From contig JACEEZ010024149.1 in NCBI GenBank assembly GCA_016584305.1, forward strand, positions 84,810 to 148,809: a stretch of 64,000 nt of DNA, read 5' to 3'. This DNA is from Chionoecetes opilio (Eukaryota; Arthropoda; Malacostraca; Decapoda; Majidae). Position 1 is the first letter of the stretch, and the number at the start of each line of letters is the position of its first letter. A model generated the notes under the pieces. It saw only the letters and a program-made list of their open reading frames with translations. It was not told where the DNA came from and ran no database searches. Shown here piece after piece: positions 37,300-48,500 of the stretch. The translations under genes and the position numbers were made by a program.

Positions 37300-37784
37300 A
37301 GACCAACCCTGGTGTCATCTCAAAACCAAACAGTGCAGCATTTAACGTGGCTTGAAGCCTCGGTTATGAATGTTTAAAAAAAAAGTCTCCCCTAAACATC
37401 AAGCCTTTTATGGCAAGGGTAACACACACACAGACAACTGCTGAGTAGAGAAGCAGAAATGTCCTGGAGTGACATTTAGGTAGTCTTGGTTCAAGGCTCA
37501 CTCATCCGCTAGGGTCTTTTTACCAAAAAAGCTCGGCAGTTACTGTCCCCCTCAGCAAGGGGATGGGATGAGTGTGGGGTATGTGAGGTCCCTACCTTAC
37601 TCTTAGATTGTCTCAGAGTCTAAGCATACTTTCTAAAAGAATATATGGTGATCACGAGTACAAAGCACACTATCAAGATTGTGAGTAAATAGCACAACAT
37701 ACCACAACCTCAGAGGTGAAAGGTCACCTTCAGCTCCTGCCACGATTTTGAGGTCACAAAGGTCTAGGTTACATTACAGGAAAC
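37300..37784. other. unassigned single-copy sequence
   Basis: Downstream of the tandem block. No gene or repeat recognised. Confidence 0.4.
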
Positions 37785-37850
37785 TACCACGTGTAGTAAT
37801 CACAGCTCTTGCAGCTTCCTTATTTTCGGATGTTCTCGAATTTCTACCTC
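37785..37850 (+). mobile_element. solo CR1 3'-tail fragment
   Basis: GGAAACTACCACGTGTAG and GCAGCTTCCTTATTTTC match the 3' UTR of the CR1-like LINE at 22,890-22,955. Confidence 0.7.
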
Positions 37851-37861
37851 TTCTCTGTCAG

Positions 37862-38128
37862 GTGAACGAGGGTTATAGCGTGAAAAGACGACTAGCCAAA
37901 ATTGCCCCACCCAGAAAGAAATATACAAAGCTGCATTTCTTGGACCTCACAGATTACTCACTTGTGAGTGTGAAGTGTGCTAAAAGCTACACCACTGGCC
38001 TACCCACTGTGAAAATGAGTGAACAAATACAATTGATCACAAGCATGGCTAACCACAAGACGGAACACACAGAGTGGGACGCCCTTAGTCCGTCTGGTAC
38101 CATGAGGATAAGGAATGGCTGGGACGTG
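37862..38128 (+). CDS. candidate coding exon, product unknown
   Basis: An 89-codon stretch starts after a strong acceptor (pyrimidine-rich TTCTACCTCTTCTCTGTCAG) and ends at a good donor (GACGTG then GTAAGCC). Both ends are in phase 0 of one open frame that begins VNEGYSVKRRLAKIAPPRKK and ends RIRNGWDV. An internal GTGAGT lies near 37,973. I do not recognise the protein. The pyrimidine tract of the acceptor lies in the solo CR1 tail, so this could be an exonised repeat or chance. Neighbouring exons were not identified. Confidence 0.3.
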
Positions 38129-38630
38129 GTAAGCCTGCATGTGGTCTTAAGGTTGTTAGAGATCATGGCTGTTGGCAGGACACAATGCATGTGCACTAGC
38201 CACGGCGAGAGTAAGCCTTGCAAAAGTCTATTCAAAATTATATCAATACAAAATTATTCATATGCATTATGATTATTTAGTCATAATATATTATGTTGAC
38301 TGTACAAGAATTTGTTCAATCAGCAGCTCAGTGGTGTATGGTGAGAACACTCGCTTCACAACCCAGAGGCTAGGGAGAGCTCCAAGACGGACGGTGGGTG
38401 GAATCCCGGCAGGGGGCGTGGACAATTAGGACTTTTCTCTTCACGAAATGGCCAATGTTCATTCCTCAGTACAAACCCCCAAAAAAATAGAGCATCTCTC
38501 TCTCTCTCTCTCATATACGCATACACACATACACCCTTACCGCAAAAAAAAAAAGAATAGTGTCAGCAGAGGTTATCTCCATGTTTGAATGGGAAACTTC
38601 CTGCTGCCATCTGTTAAAATGTAATCTAAT
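38129..38630. other. unassigned, with a SINE-like fragment
   Basis: CAGTGGTGTATGGTGAG and CACTCGCTTCACAACCCAG (about 38,328-38,365) resemble the head of the tRNA-Val SINE without a good box B. A short CT run lies at 38,495-38,512. No gene. Confidence 0.4.
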
Positions 38631-38634
38631 TTAA

Positions 38635-39103
38635 GAATACTTCATCAAAGCTGTTCTAGCCAAGCCTAAAACTTTGACATATTGGAAGTCAACTGTGCTG
38701 ATCAACTTCCATGGAAAATTTCCTTTCACAAGCACTCCTAAAATAAAGCAAGGCATCAAAGTTGAGTCATGGAAAATGGCAAGGCGTTTAGTGACATTCT
38801 CAACCGTAGTTTTAAAACTTATGTCCTGCCTATGGAGTGACGTGGAGTGGTAGCAATGCAATCAACGTGTTCCTCAGCCTTAGAAAACTCTATGGGAAGA
38901 GTTTTTATTTCTGAACACACTTTAGGAAGTGTTTCAGAAAAAATACTCTTATCAGAAAGTTTCTCAGGCATGAAGAACACGTAAAAGAAGCAAACATGTA
39001 TCCAAAAGACAGACAAAAAGCACCCAGCCGGAGTCACTTCTACAGTAGGGTAAAGACAGCACGCTACTATCAGCACTCCCTCCCTCCCTCCCTCCCCGGC
39101 CAA
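38635..39103 (-). pseudogene. broken ORF of unknown family
   Basis: Two overlapping minus-strand frames appear to be one protein with a frame change near 38,830. The upstream part contains KSIFSETLPKVCSEIKTLP and HVDCIATTPRHSIGR, the downstream part DISFKTTVENVTKRLAIFHD and NFPWKLISTVDFQYVKVLGL, then a stop. It looks like real protein sequence (varied composition, no repeat), but I cannot name the family. It may be a transposon relic. Confidence 0.35.
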
Positions 39104-39689
39104 TCATCTCATAGGTAAACGCCAACACACCACAGGGGTCCTCCCTCCCCTACCGCCTTGTCAATACCTCCTTCATGCCAAGACACCAAGGCTTTCCACC
39201 ACAATGCACCCCTAATAAACCATGTAGAGCAAGTGTAACGCAGGGAAAAATGAGTCAAACGGGGACTCCCAATTGACCAAAAAGTTTATCACTGGCTTGG
39301 TAAGAGTAAAGTAAATTATAGCCAATTTATTAAAATAATAATTTTTCTTCCCAATCCTCAGTCCCAAGTCCCCCCCCTTTGATTATAGGTTCCGGCCATA
39401 ATGTTTTATGTTAGTAGTCATGGGGACGTCACGGCAAGAAGGCAAGGAAAGGGAGCAGGTAGACATACTCATTCTCTCTCTCTCTCGCGCCAGCCTGCAC
39501 GGGTGAGTCGCGTTGGAGGAGTTGTTTCCCTGCAAAACGTTACGAAGGTATGTGAGTGGCGGTGTACTTATAAGGATAATGAGATGCATTTGATTAAGGT
39601 TCATGACACTTATAACTGTGTTATGTTATCAGGTTTTGGTCCTGGCAGCAAAAGCGCGATAAAAGTGGAGTGGTGAGACACCAGATGAG
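39104..39689. other. unassigned, possible noncoding first exon near 39,420-39,547
   Basis: A GC-richer stretch with GACGTCACG (CRE-like), a CT run and a strong donor-like word (ACGAAG then GTATGTGAGT at about 39,548). This is only suggestive of a plus-strand transcription start. Confidence 0.2.
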
Positions 39690-39868
39690 TAACAAGCCAG
39701 ATGTTGGACAGATGATGACAGCAGATGTTGGGACCAGCTGGTGACAGAAGATTTGGGGACCAGCTGAGGACAGCCAGATGTGGGACCAGTGAGTGACAGC
39801 AGATGTTGGGACCAGCCTGAGTGACAATCAGATGTTGGGACCAGTGAGTGAACAGCAGACAGTGACAC
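39690..39868. repeat. 26-28-bp minisatellite, about 6-7 copies
   Basis: Units of GACAGCAGATGTTGGGACCA plus GCTGGT or GTGAGT. Confidence 0.9.
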
Positions 39869-39869
39869 T

Positions 39870-41097
39870 TGGACACCAGTATATAGAGCTAAGGCTCTAT
39901 TATAGCTCGTTGTTTTATTTATTGTAGATAGGTATAGTACTATAACTGAGTATTGGATTTTGTAACTGCCATTAAGACCGATGAAAAATTAGTCGTTTCG
40001 GGTATTTTTATAACTTCGAGTTTTCGGTGAAAACCATTGGAGCTGGATGTGCTTACTGGATCGTGATGATTATAAAGAAACCCTGTTAACGAGTCGTTCA
40101 TTAAGTCCCAGTTATCCTTCATATATTCTCTAGTCTTTAATCCTTTTTTTCCCCACTTATTGTGGTGGTGGTGGCAGCGTGATGCACAGGGTTTGTGGAT
40201 CCCTTTCACATTAACAGCCAGCCAGAAGGGAGGCACTACACAAGTACAAGTGCACAGTGTAGACACAAAGTGTGTTCCATTGTATTTCTATGATGCAAAT
40301 AATAATGTGATATTTATATTCTAAAATCATTCCTTTTGACCTATGAGAGTACTCACAGGTTAACTCTGATCCATGGGGTAAAAATTCGTGCCACAAATTT
40401 AATGATGAACACGACAATAGAATTTAGAAAGCGCAATCATCGACCGTCTAACCTCAAAAAACATTATGGGAAAAATTGACGTTAAACAGAAAGATGATGA
40501 TGGTCACAGTGCAAGGCTACACACAAGCAAGGCAGAAGGCAATGCATCTCCTAGTGACTCTGCTGCCACATGAGTAGTCACACACATTAAGTATACAAAT
40601 GTGACAGTGGGTGGCTAGCAGTGGGCGTGCATTTACTTTCCTACTAAATGCACTTCCTTGTTATAAAGGCAAGACAGCATCATATTTGCTTGAACACAAA
40701 TAAAGTGCAATTACTGACAACTTAACCGGGTTGTGTCCATTTTCCGTGTTGATCCTCAATATCAATCTTGACTAATTGCAATCACAAAAATTACTTTTAT
40801 TATTGAATGAAACAACTTCTAATATCGTGCACTACTAGTCAAATATACAATTAAGGACAATTTGGAAGGAATACTATCCAAACTTTAAAAAAAAAAAATA
40901 GCATTAATAGGACGAAAGAGCATCCAGGCAATAAACAACTCTAAAAAACACACAGCTGCCACAATCTAAATGACGAACGCGACAAAGAAATTGTAGTGTA
41001 TCATTTGACCGTCTAACCTCGCAAGACATTATGGGAAAATCTGACGTTTAAACAGAAAAGATGATGATGATGATGACAAATATTGAACATTACTTAC
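39870..41097. other. unassigned, with a dispersed repeat pair
   Basis: About 110 bases at 40,388-40,500 recur diverged at 40,955-41,065 (shared words GACCGTCTAACCTC and ACATTATGGGAAAA). The last Uch exon was looked for here on the minus strand and not found. Confidence 0.5.
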
Positions 41098-41172
41098 CAA
41101 TTCATAAAGTTTCCAGTCCGTGTGTATAAAAGCTACAAAATGCTCGTTGACTGGGCTGTCACGGTCAGGGGC
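41098..41172 (-). CDS. Uch: Uch exon 6, catalytic histidine
   Basis: 25 codons, fully open, phase 0 at both ends, between TTCCATCTTTCAG and GTAAGTAATG. It encodes APDRDSPVNEHFVAF, IHTD and KLYEL; the His of EHF is the expected catalytic base. Trp stands where most UCH proteins have Gly (TDGKLYEL). Confidence 0.93.
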
Positions 41173-44100
41173 CTGAAAGATGGAAGCATTTTATTAATCG
41201 TCTGTCAATCATTCAAAAAAGCATCAAAATGTTGGCGTCACATGGGTTGCTTTAGTCAAGGTAGCACGAACCGAACCAGGAACATTAAAGCATTCAGGTC
41301 CTCCTCCTTACAACGTGAACACCCTTGATAGCCTGGATAGGGTTCTGTCGGCCACACTAGACATGCACAGACTTGCAAGGGTCTTGATAATAATGAGTTA
41401 CAAATACCAAACAAAAGCATAAAAACCTCACATCACACTCCTACAGTTGCAATGGAGAACCAAGAGTAATGAAGATAGGTACGTAAAAAGTAAAAAACCA
41501 CCATATTCATAAGATCCAAATACAAGACTAACGTGACGACCCATTCCAGCCTCACCCATGTCTTGCCTTCACTGCGCGGGACGCCTCTGGGCTTGGAGAT
41601 GCCGTCAGTTCCTCCTCCAGTGCGTGACCCCGCTCCTAGGCCCCATGGCCTCAGTCTTGCCCAGGAAGTCCTTCCAAGGCCTCCGTCAGACAGGCTCGTC
41701 GATACTGCGGACAGTATAAAGGTGTGGTAAAGTGTGCATAAAGTGGTATCAGTGGTGGTTATAGTGTGTAAAAAAAGTGGTTTAAGTGAGCAGTAAGGCG
41801 TTACTGCCAACTTTTGTTGGTAACAATATTAGGGCAACAGGGAGGTGTTGTCGTGCACTGGTTATCTTCAATACAAAAAATAATGTTGGCCTATATTTAC
41901 ATAACCCTTTGTAGTGAAGATTGCTTGCCCAGTGGTCACACACGTGTTAAGTAGGAGGTATTGTGATAGGGTAGTGAGGCCTACGAGGAGTGCACCAATT
42001 AGCTGTCACATAGAAAAGGGGGAAAGCAGGGGGCGATGGCTTCTGGGCAAGTTTGAAGTAACTTTACTATAGTTGTGATTTAGCGGAAAAGAAGCTAAAG
42101 AAATAGTGCCCCACCTGTCCCTGTTGTTGGCGACGGGCGCGGATCAGCGCCACGGTGCCGCACGCGACGTTGACCACAAACTGCCTTCATGAAGTACACG
42201 TTATAGGGCAAACTGGCACTGGCTTCCTCCTGATCTCCTCCTGCTTATTCTTGAATCCTCTTGCTGACAAAACACACAAATTTATTAGGCTATGAGTCTT
42301 CACTTTTTTTTGTCCTTCTCTTGACACAACAAAGGATCTGTTATTTGAGCGTTTTATTTTTGGTTTATTTAGGTAGTTTAATGTTTATTTTAGGTAAGGG
42401 GGAAAAAAGTACTAACAAAAAGCCCACTTAGTTGCCCAGTCCCTATAAGAAGGGACAGTAGGAGAATATGGAAAGGTGCCTTTAACCTATCAGATTGTTT
42501 ACTTCAGAAGGCAAAAGTCTAGTTTACATAGTTTGGTCTGAGGTTAATTGGTGGTAAATTTGTAGGTTGTATATATACATTGGCCATTTTTCAGTCCATC
42601 CTATCAAACATAATCCTTGTCATTTGGGGTATACCTGTCAAACATCTTTCCGTTCCACGCCAAAGCTATCGAATGTTTTCCGAGTCATTCACATTCTTTC
42701 CATCTCCCACAATATCAAAAAAAACCTACCTTTCTATCCTTGCCAATTCACTGAAACCCTATGGCTTCATCTCCTCCGTTCCATGGTTATGCCCTAACTG
42801 TCACATATCCTCAAGTTCAATCTGTTGATACTTTTTAAAATACACAAACTTAACAAGTATCACATACTTCTTTCGCATTAATGACCACTTCTATAGCCAC
42901 TAGTTAAGTTTAGCAGCATAATAATACAGTAAAACCTCTCATATTCCGGGCACTTAATTGGGCCAAAAGGGAGTGGACCGAGTGATGTAAGGATCCGAAT
43001 AATGGGAGGAGGATATGGATTTTTTTTTTAAAAAAGGAAAAAGAAAAAAAAATTACTAGTTATTATTATATAGCTAGGAAATTTTGACCCCCTACAAAAA
43101 AAAAAAAATCTAGGTGTATATAGCTAGGAAATTTAGACACCCCTAAAAAAAAAAAAAAAAAAAAGTAAAAAAAAAGGAGGAAGGTCCAGAATAATGTCAA
43201 AATCCGAAATAATGAGTGCTCCGAATACGAGGTTTTACTGTAATAACAATCTGGAAAGACTGAGCGTTTAGATGACATAGTACAGGAAAGGAAAGAACAG
43301 GGAGTGAAGAGTGCATCAACCCCCAAAACATAATATGGAAATAGGGACGTTTAACTAAGACAAATAATGCCCCCTGATGATTGCCGTGCCTTGTCTGAGA
43401 AGGGGTAGAGTAGATTAGAGTAGGATGACGGCACACACGTGTGCTGTCCCCGGCACTGCCCAGCAGTCGTCCTCCAGGCCGTACCGTCATGGATGAGTCC
43501 ACTTGGTCAGGCACACCAAGGCCGCCCATGAAATGCAGAACACACCGCAACATTAGATACCAAGCAGAGGTGGTGGGAGGAAATACTAGGAGAGGTGGTA
43601 GTGAGGAAAATAATAGGAGAGGTGGTGTGAGAAAATACTAGGAGAGGTGGTGTGAGAAAAATACTCGGAGAGGTGGTGTGAGAAAACATACTAGGAGAGG
43701 CGCGGTGTGAGAAAATACTAGAGAGGCGGTGTGAGGAAATACTAGGAGAGGTGGTGATGTGAGAAAATTACATAGGAGAGGTGGTGTGAGCAAATACTAG
43801 GAGAGGTGGTGTGAGGAATACTAGGAGAGGGCGGTGTGAGAAAATACTAGGAAGATGGTAGGTGTCGAGGAAATACTAGGAGAGGGTGGGTTGAGGAAAT
43901 ATAGGGAGGTGGTGTGAGGAAATACTAGGAGAGGTGGTGTGAAGGAAATACTAGGGAAGGGTGGTGTGAGGAAATACTAGGAGAGGTGGTGTGAGGAAAT
44001 ACTAAAGAGGTGGTGTGAGAAATTACTAAGAGAGGTGGTGTGAGGAAATACTAGGAGAGGTGGGTGTGAGGAAAATACTAAGAGAGGTGGTGTGAGGAAA

Positions 44101-45431
44101 TACTAAGAGAGGTGGGTGAGAAAATACTAAGAGAGGGTGGCTAGTGGGAAATATTGAGAGAGGTGGTGTGAGGAATACTGGAAGACGGTGGTGTGAGGAA
44201 ATACTAGGAGAGTGGTTGTGCGGAAATAATACTAGGAGAGGTGCGTGTGAGAAAATACTAGGAGATGTTGGTGTGAGGAAAATACTAGGAGAGTGTCGTG
44301 GAGGAAATATAGGAGAGGTGGTGTGAGGAAATACATACTACACTGTGGTTAAGAAAAATGAGAGCTAGAGAAAATCACCAGAAAATATAAATAGGTTAGT
44401 AATCAAATAAATACAGAAAATATAAATAGGTTAATAAATAATCAAAAGGGAAGGACATAGCTTTAGATGATGATTTAACATTTACATATAATAGCTTTAG
44501 ATGATGATTTAACATTTACATATAATAGCTTTAGATGATGATTTAACATATACATATAATAGCTTTAGATGATGATTTAACATATACATATAATAGCTTT
44601 AGATGATGATTTAACATTTACATATAATAGCTTTAGATGATGATTTAACATTTACATATAATAGCTTTAGAGGATGATTTAACATATACATATAATAGCT
44701 TTAGAGGATGATTTAACATATACATATAATAGCTTTAGATGATGATTTAACATATACATATAATAGCTTTAGATGATGATTTAACATATACATATAATAG
44801 CTTTAGATGATGATTTAACATTTACATATAATAGCTTTAGATGATGATTTAACATATACATATAATAGCTTTAGAGGATGATTTAACATTTACATATAAT
44901 AGCTTTAGATGATGATTTAACATTTACATATAATAGCTTTAGATGATGATTTAACATATACATATAATAAAGAGTTAAAACTATAATTCAGAGTGGTACG
45001 TAAATATGAAAGTAATGAAATCCACAGCATCAAGTGTGTCTTATCAATTATAAAAAAAATTAAAATATCAATAAATAAACAACTTTTGAAAGACTAATGC
45101 TTTGTACTCAAATTTCCATCAGTTCCCCATTACTGAGTATCTTCTAGGTATGTATAGCAGGTATAAGGTAGTAACAGAGAAGATTGGATCCATCCCTTTA
45201 ACATGCATTAATAACACGCTCCAAGCAAGCAAGGATTAACCAAATACAACAACAACTGTAGCCACATCTCCCTTTCCCTCACATCTTTTTGAGTCTTAAA
45301 GGGAAGCTAGTGAACCCTATGGCGTCACGCAAACCCCGCTGAAGGAGGAATACAGAGGAATACAAAGGAGGAGAGGAAGAGAACTCAGGACACCAGTTGC
45401 ATGAGTCTGCAGTTCCCAGACATCCAGACAG

Positions 45432-45506
<75 letters not shown>

Positions 45507-48500
45507 TGCCCTCTTATACTGTATCTATCTTTCAATTCTCTTTTTTGAGCAGGATTTGAAATGGGTTTAATGGTGTAAAATGAAGATAAGGAAAAGGTCT
45601 TATGAATGCTGGTTTACGATACTGATAAATGTTAATTGTTTAAGAACGATCAAAAGAGTCAGAAAAATATACATGTACAGTACTTTCAGTTCAGTTCAGT
45701 TCAGTTCAGTTGTTGGTCGGGAGTCAGGCCTTTTTCAACGGCACTCCCTGACGTGTTCTTCTTGCTGTATGTGTCTTTAATTTGTTTTCTTTTTAGTCTT
45801 ACTTATTAGTTCTTCTTTTTCTTTTCTTATTTCTCTGGTCATCCAAAAACTGTTGATTGTTCTTTTTGCTTCTTCCACATTCCCCTCTCCGAACAAATAC
45901 TCCCCCACTATATCCTCTTCCTCCTCTAAGTAAGGTTGTTGTAGCCTCACACTTTTCTTTATTTCTTTCAGTTACTTATATTCGTATTTTAAAGTATATA
46001 TTATTATTACTATAGGTATATATCCTCATTATCATCATTACTATTACAGTCAAATAAGAAAGAAATAGTGTAAAATATAATAATTATGGTTTTGCTACTG
46101 GTTCACATATAATTATTCTCTCCTATCATCACTATTAGCTTTTTTTCCCCTTGTGGAGTAGTAAAGGAGTAAACAATAACGATATTTAAGTGACAGGAGT
46201 GGGTGTGGCCGCAGCATTTAACAGGATCAACTGACTGGTGGGAGTAACAGCTGCCTTTACTCCCTCTCTCTCTGCACCCCCTTCATCCCCTCTCTGTCTC
46301 TGCACCCCCCTTCACCCCCTCTCTGTCTCTTGCACTCCCCTTCATCCCTCTTCTCTGTCTCTGCCACCCCCCTTCATCCCCTCTCTGTATCTGCACCCCC
46401 CTTCAATCCCCTCTCGTCTCTGCACCCCCCTTGTCCATCCCCTCTCTGTTCTCTGCACCCCCTTCATCCCCTCTCTGTCTCTGCACCCCCCTTCATCCCC
46501 TCTCTGTCTCTGCACCCCCTTCATCCCCTCTCTGTCTCTGCACTCCCCTTCATCCCCTCTCTGTCTCTGCACCCCCCTTCATCCCCTCTCTGTCTCTGCA
46601 CCCCCCTTCATTCCCCTTGTCTCTGCACCCCCCTTCACCCCCTCTCCGTCTCTGCACACCCTTAATTCAATTCTCTGTCTCTGCACCCCCCTTCATCCCC
46701 TCTGGTCTCTCCACCCCCCTCATCCCCTCTCTGTTCTCGCACCCCCTTCATCCCCTCTCTGTCTCTGCACCCCCCTTCACCCCCTCTCTGTCTCTGCAAC
46801 CCCCCCTCTCTCTCTGCAACCCCCTTCACCCCCTCTGTCTCTGCAACCCCTTCCCCTCCCCAAGTCAGTCAGTCAGTATTCGATTCCTTTCAATATTTAA
46901 TGATGGAAAGCAACCTCCTACCCTTCATCTGCCCTTGTTTTCTCCCTCTCCCTCTACCTAACACACACTTCCTTCCTTCTCTCTCTCTCCTACCCTTCAT
47001 CTACCTTTTTTTCTCTCCCTCCCTTCCTATATCTAACTGTCTAACACATACTTCCTTCCCTCTCTCCCTCTATCTAACACATACTTCCTTCCCTCTCTCC
47101 CTCTATCTAACACATACTTCCTTCCCTCTCTCCCTCTATCTAACACATACTTCCTTCCTTCCCTCTACCTAACACATACTTCCGTCATCCTATCCTCTCC
47201 AGTCCCTTCTCACACTCTCACCACGTCCTCCTCTCACTCCTCCCTTAAGTCACACAGACCACCTCCCTCAGGCCTTGTAAGCCCTTCCGTGAGGCGCCTG
47301 GATTACCTGAAGAAGGGTTGGGGGTTGCAAAGGCCGTGAGATGGTAGGCACACAGACAGACACAGGCAATGATAGGGTAAAATAAAAAAATAATAATAAT
47401 AATAATAAAAAAATTAAAAAAATACTGATGCTTGGACACAGACACAGACACAGACAGACGGATAGGTCCTGTCTGTATATCACTAGTAGTTTGTATTATT
47501 TTGAAATGGCAGATCAGGACATTCTCTAAAAGGACATTCTCTCACCCTTGGCCAGTCCTTTGTAATTTAAGAAAAAAAGAAAAAAATACACATACAAACA
47601 CACCTCAATAAATCCTAGGCTAGAAATGCAACCACGAGCTCATGTCAGTATCAAGTGCTACATATGTCATCCTCTATGTATACAAGCTATGACGACTGTG
47701 CACAACCCTTTACCACTCTAACACTAACCCTTCCCTTCCTTCTACTCCCATCACTACCATTGCATCCTCCTCACTATTTAACCCTTTCCTTCCTTCTACT
47801 CCCATCACTACCATTGCATCCTCCTCACTATTTAACCCTTTCCTTCCTTCTACTCCCATCACTACCGTTGCATCCTCCTCACTATTTAACCCTTTACTTC
47901 CTTCTACTCTCACCATCACTACTATTGTATTATCCTCAGTATTTAACCCTTTACTTCCTTCTACTCCCATCACTACCATTGCATCCTCCTCACTATTTAA
48001 CCCTTTACTTCCTTCTATTCCCATCATCACTACCATTGCATCATCCTCACTATTTAACCCTTTACTTCCTTCTACTCTCACCATCACTACCATAGTATTA
48101 TCCTCAGGGGACTAAACCAACACATGTGAAGCTTCCCTTGAACATGTATGCACCCAAGTGTGAGTACAAGACTTCCTGCCTGTCACTAGTATGGCTTCCC
48201 TTCTAAGTTCTTTCCCACCTCACCTCCTCTGTTCATTTAGGCATACAGTGTATATGGCTATGGAATGGCCCTGGGTATGATGAACACAACACAAAACATA
48301 CAAACTGTTTCACTTTGCAAATAGGAATGGGCACAGTATAATAATTTTTAAAATCCCTTGAAAATGTTGACATGACAGAGAAATTTCCATTCACTCTATT
48401 CTTGCTCATACCTATCCTTCCTATTCTATCGTCGGTGTTCATCATCTAAATTTGTGGCATGGGTTTTACGCCCAGGATGCTATTATTAACCCCTTGAGGA

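Noticed and set aside
40020..41090. Last exon of Uch (DGR...HG...)
   Set aside because: No minus-strand segment with the expected residues and splice sites was found. It may be beyond the repeats or too damaged to recognise.
44455..44968. CRISPR-like regular repeat
   Set aside because: Units of 34 bp are contiguous with no unique spacers, in a eukaryotic intron. It is a minisatellite.
46238..46961. 176- and 220-aa Ser/Pro/Leu-rich frames
   Set aside because: They follow the 29-bp minisatellite in several frames at once and have no other coding feature.
47655..48095. Open frames on both strands (146 and 127 aa)
   Set aside because: The 54-bp repeat unit is a multiple of three, so both strands stay open by chance.
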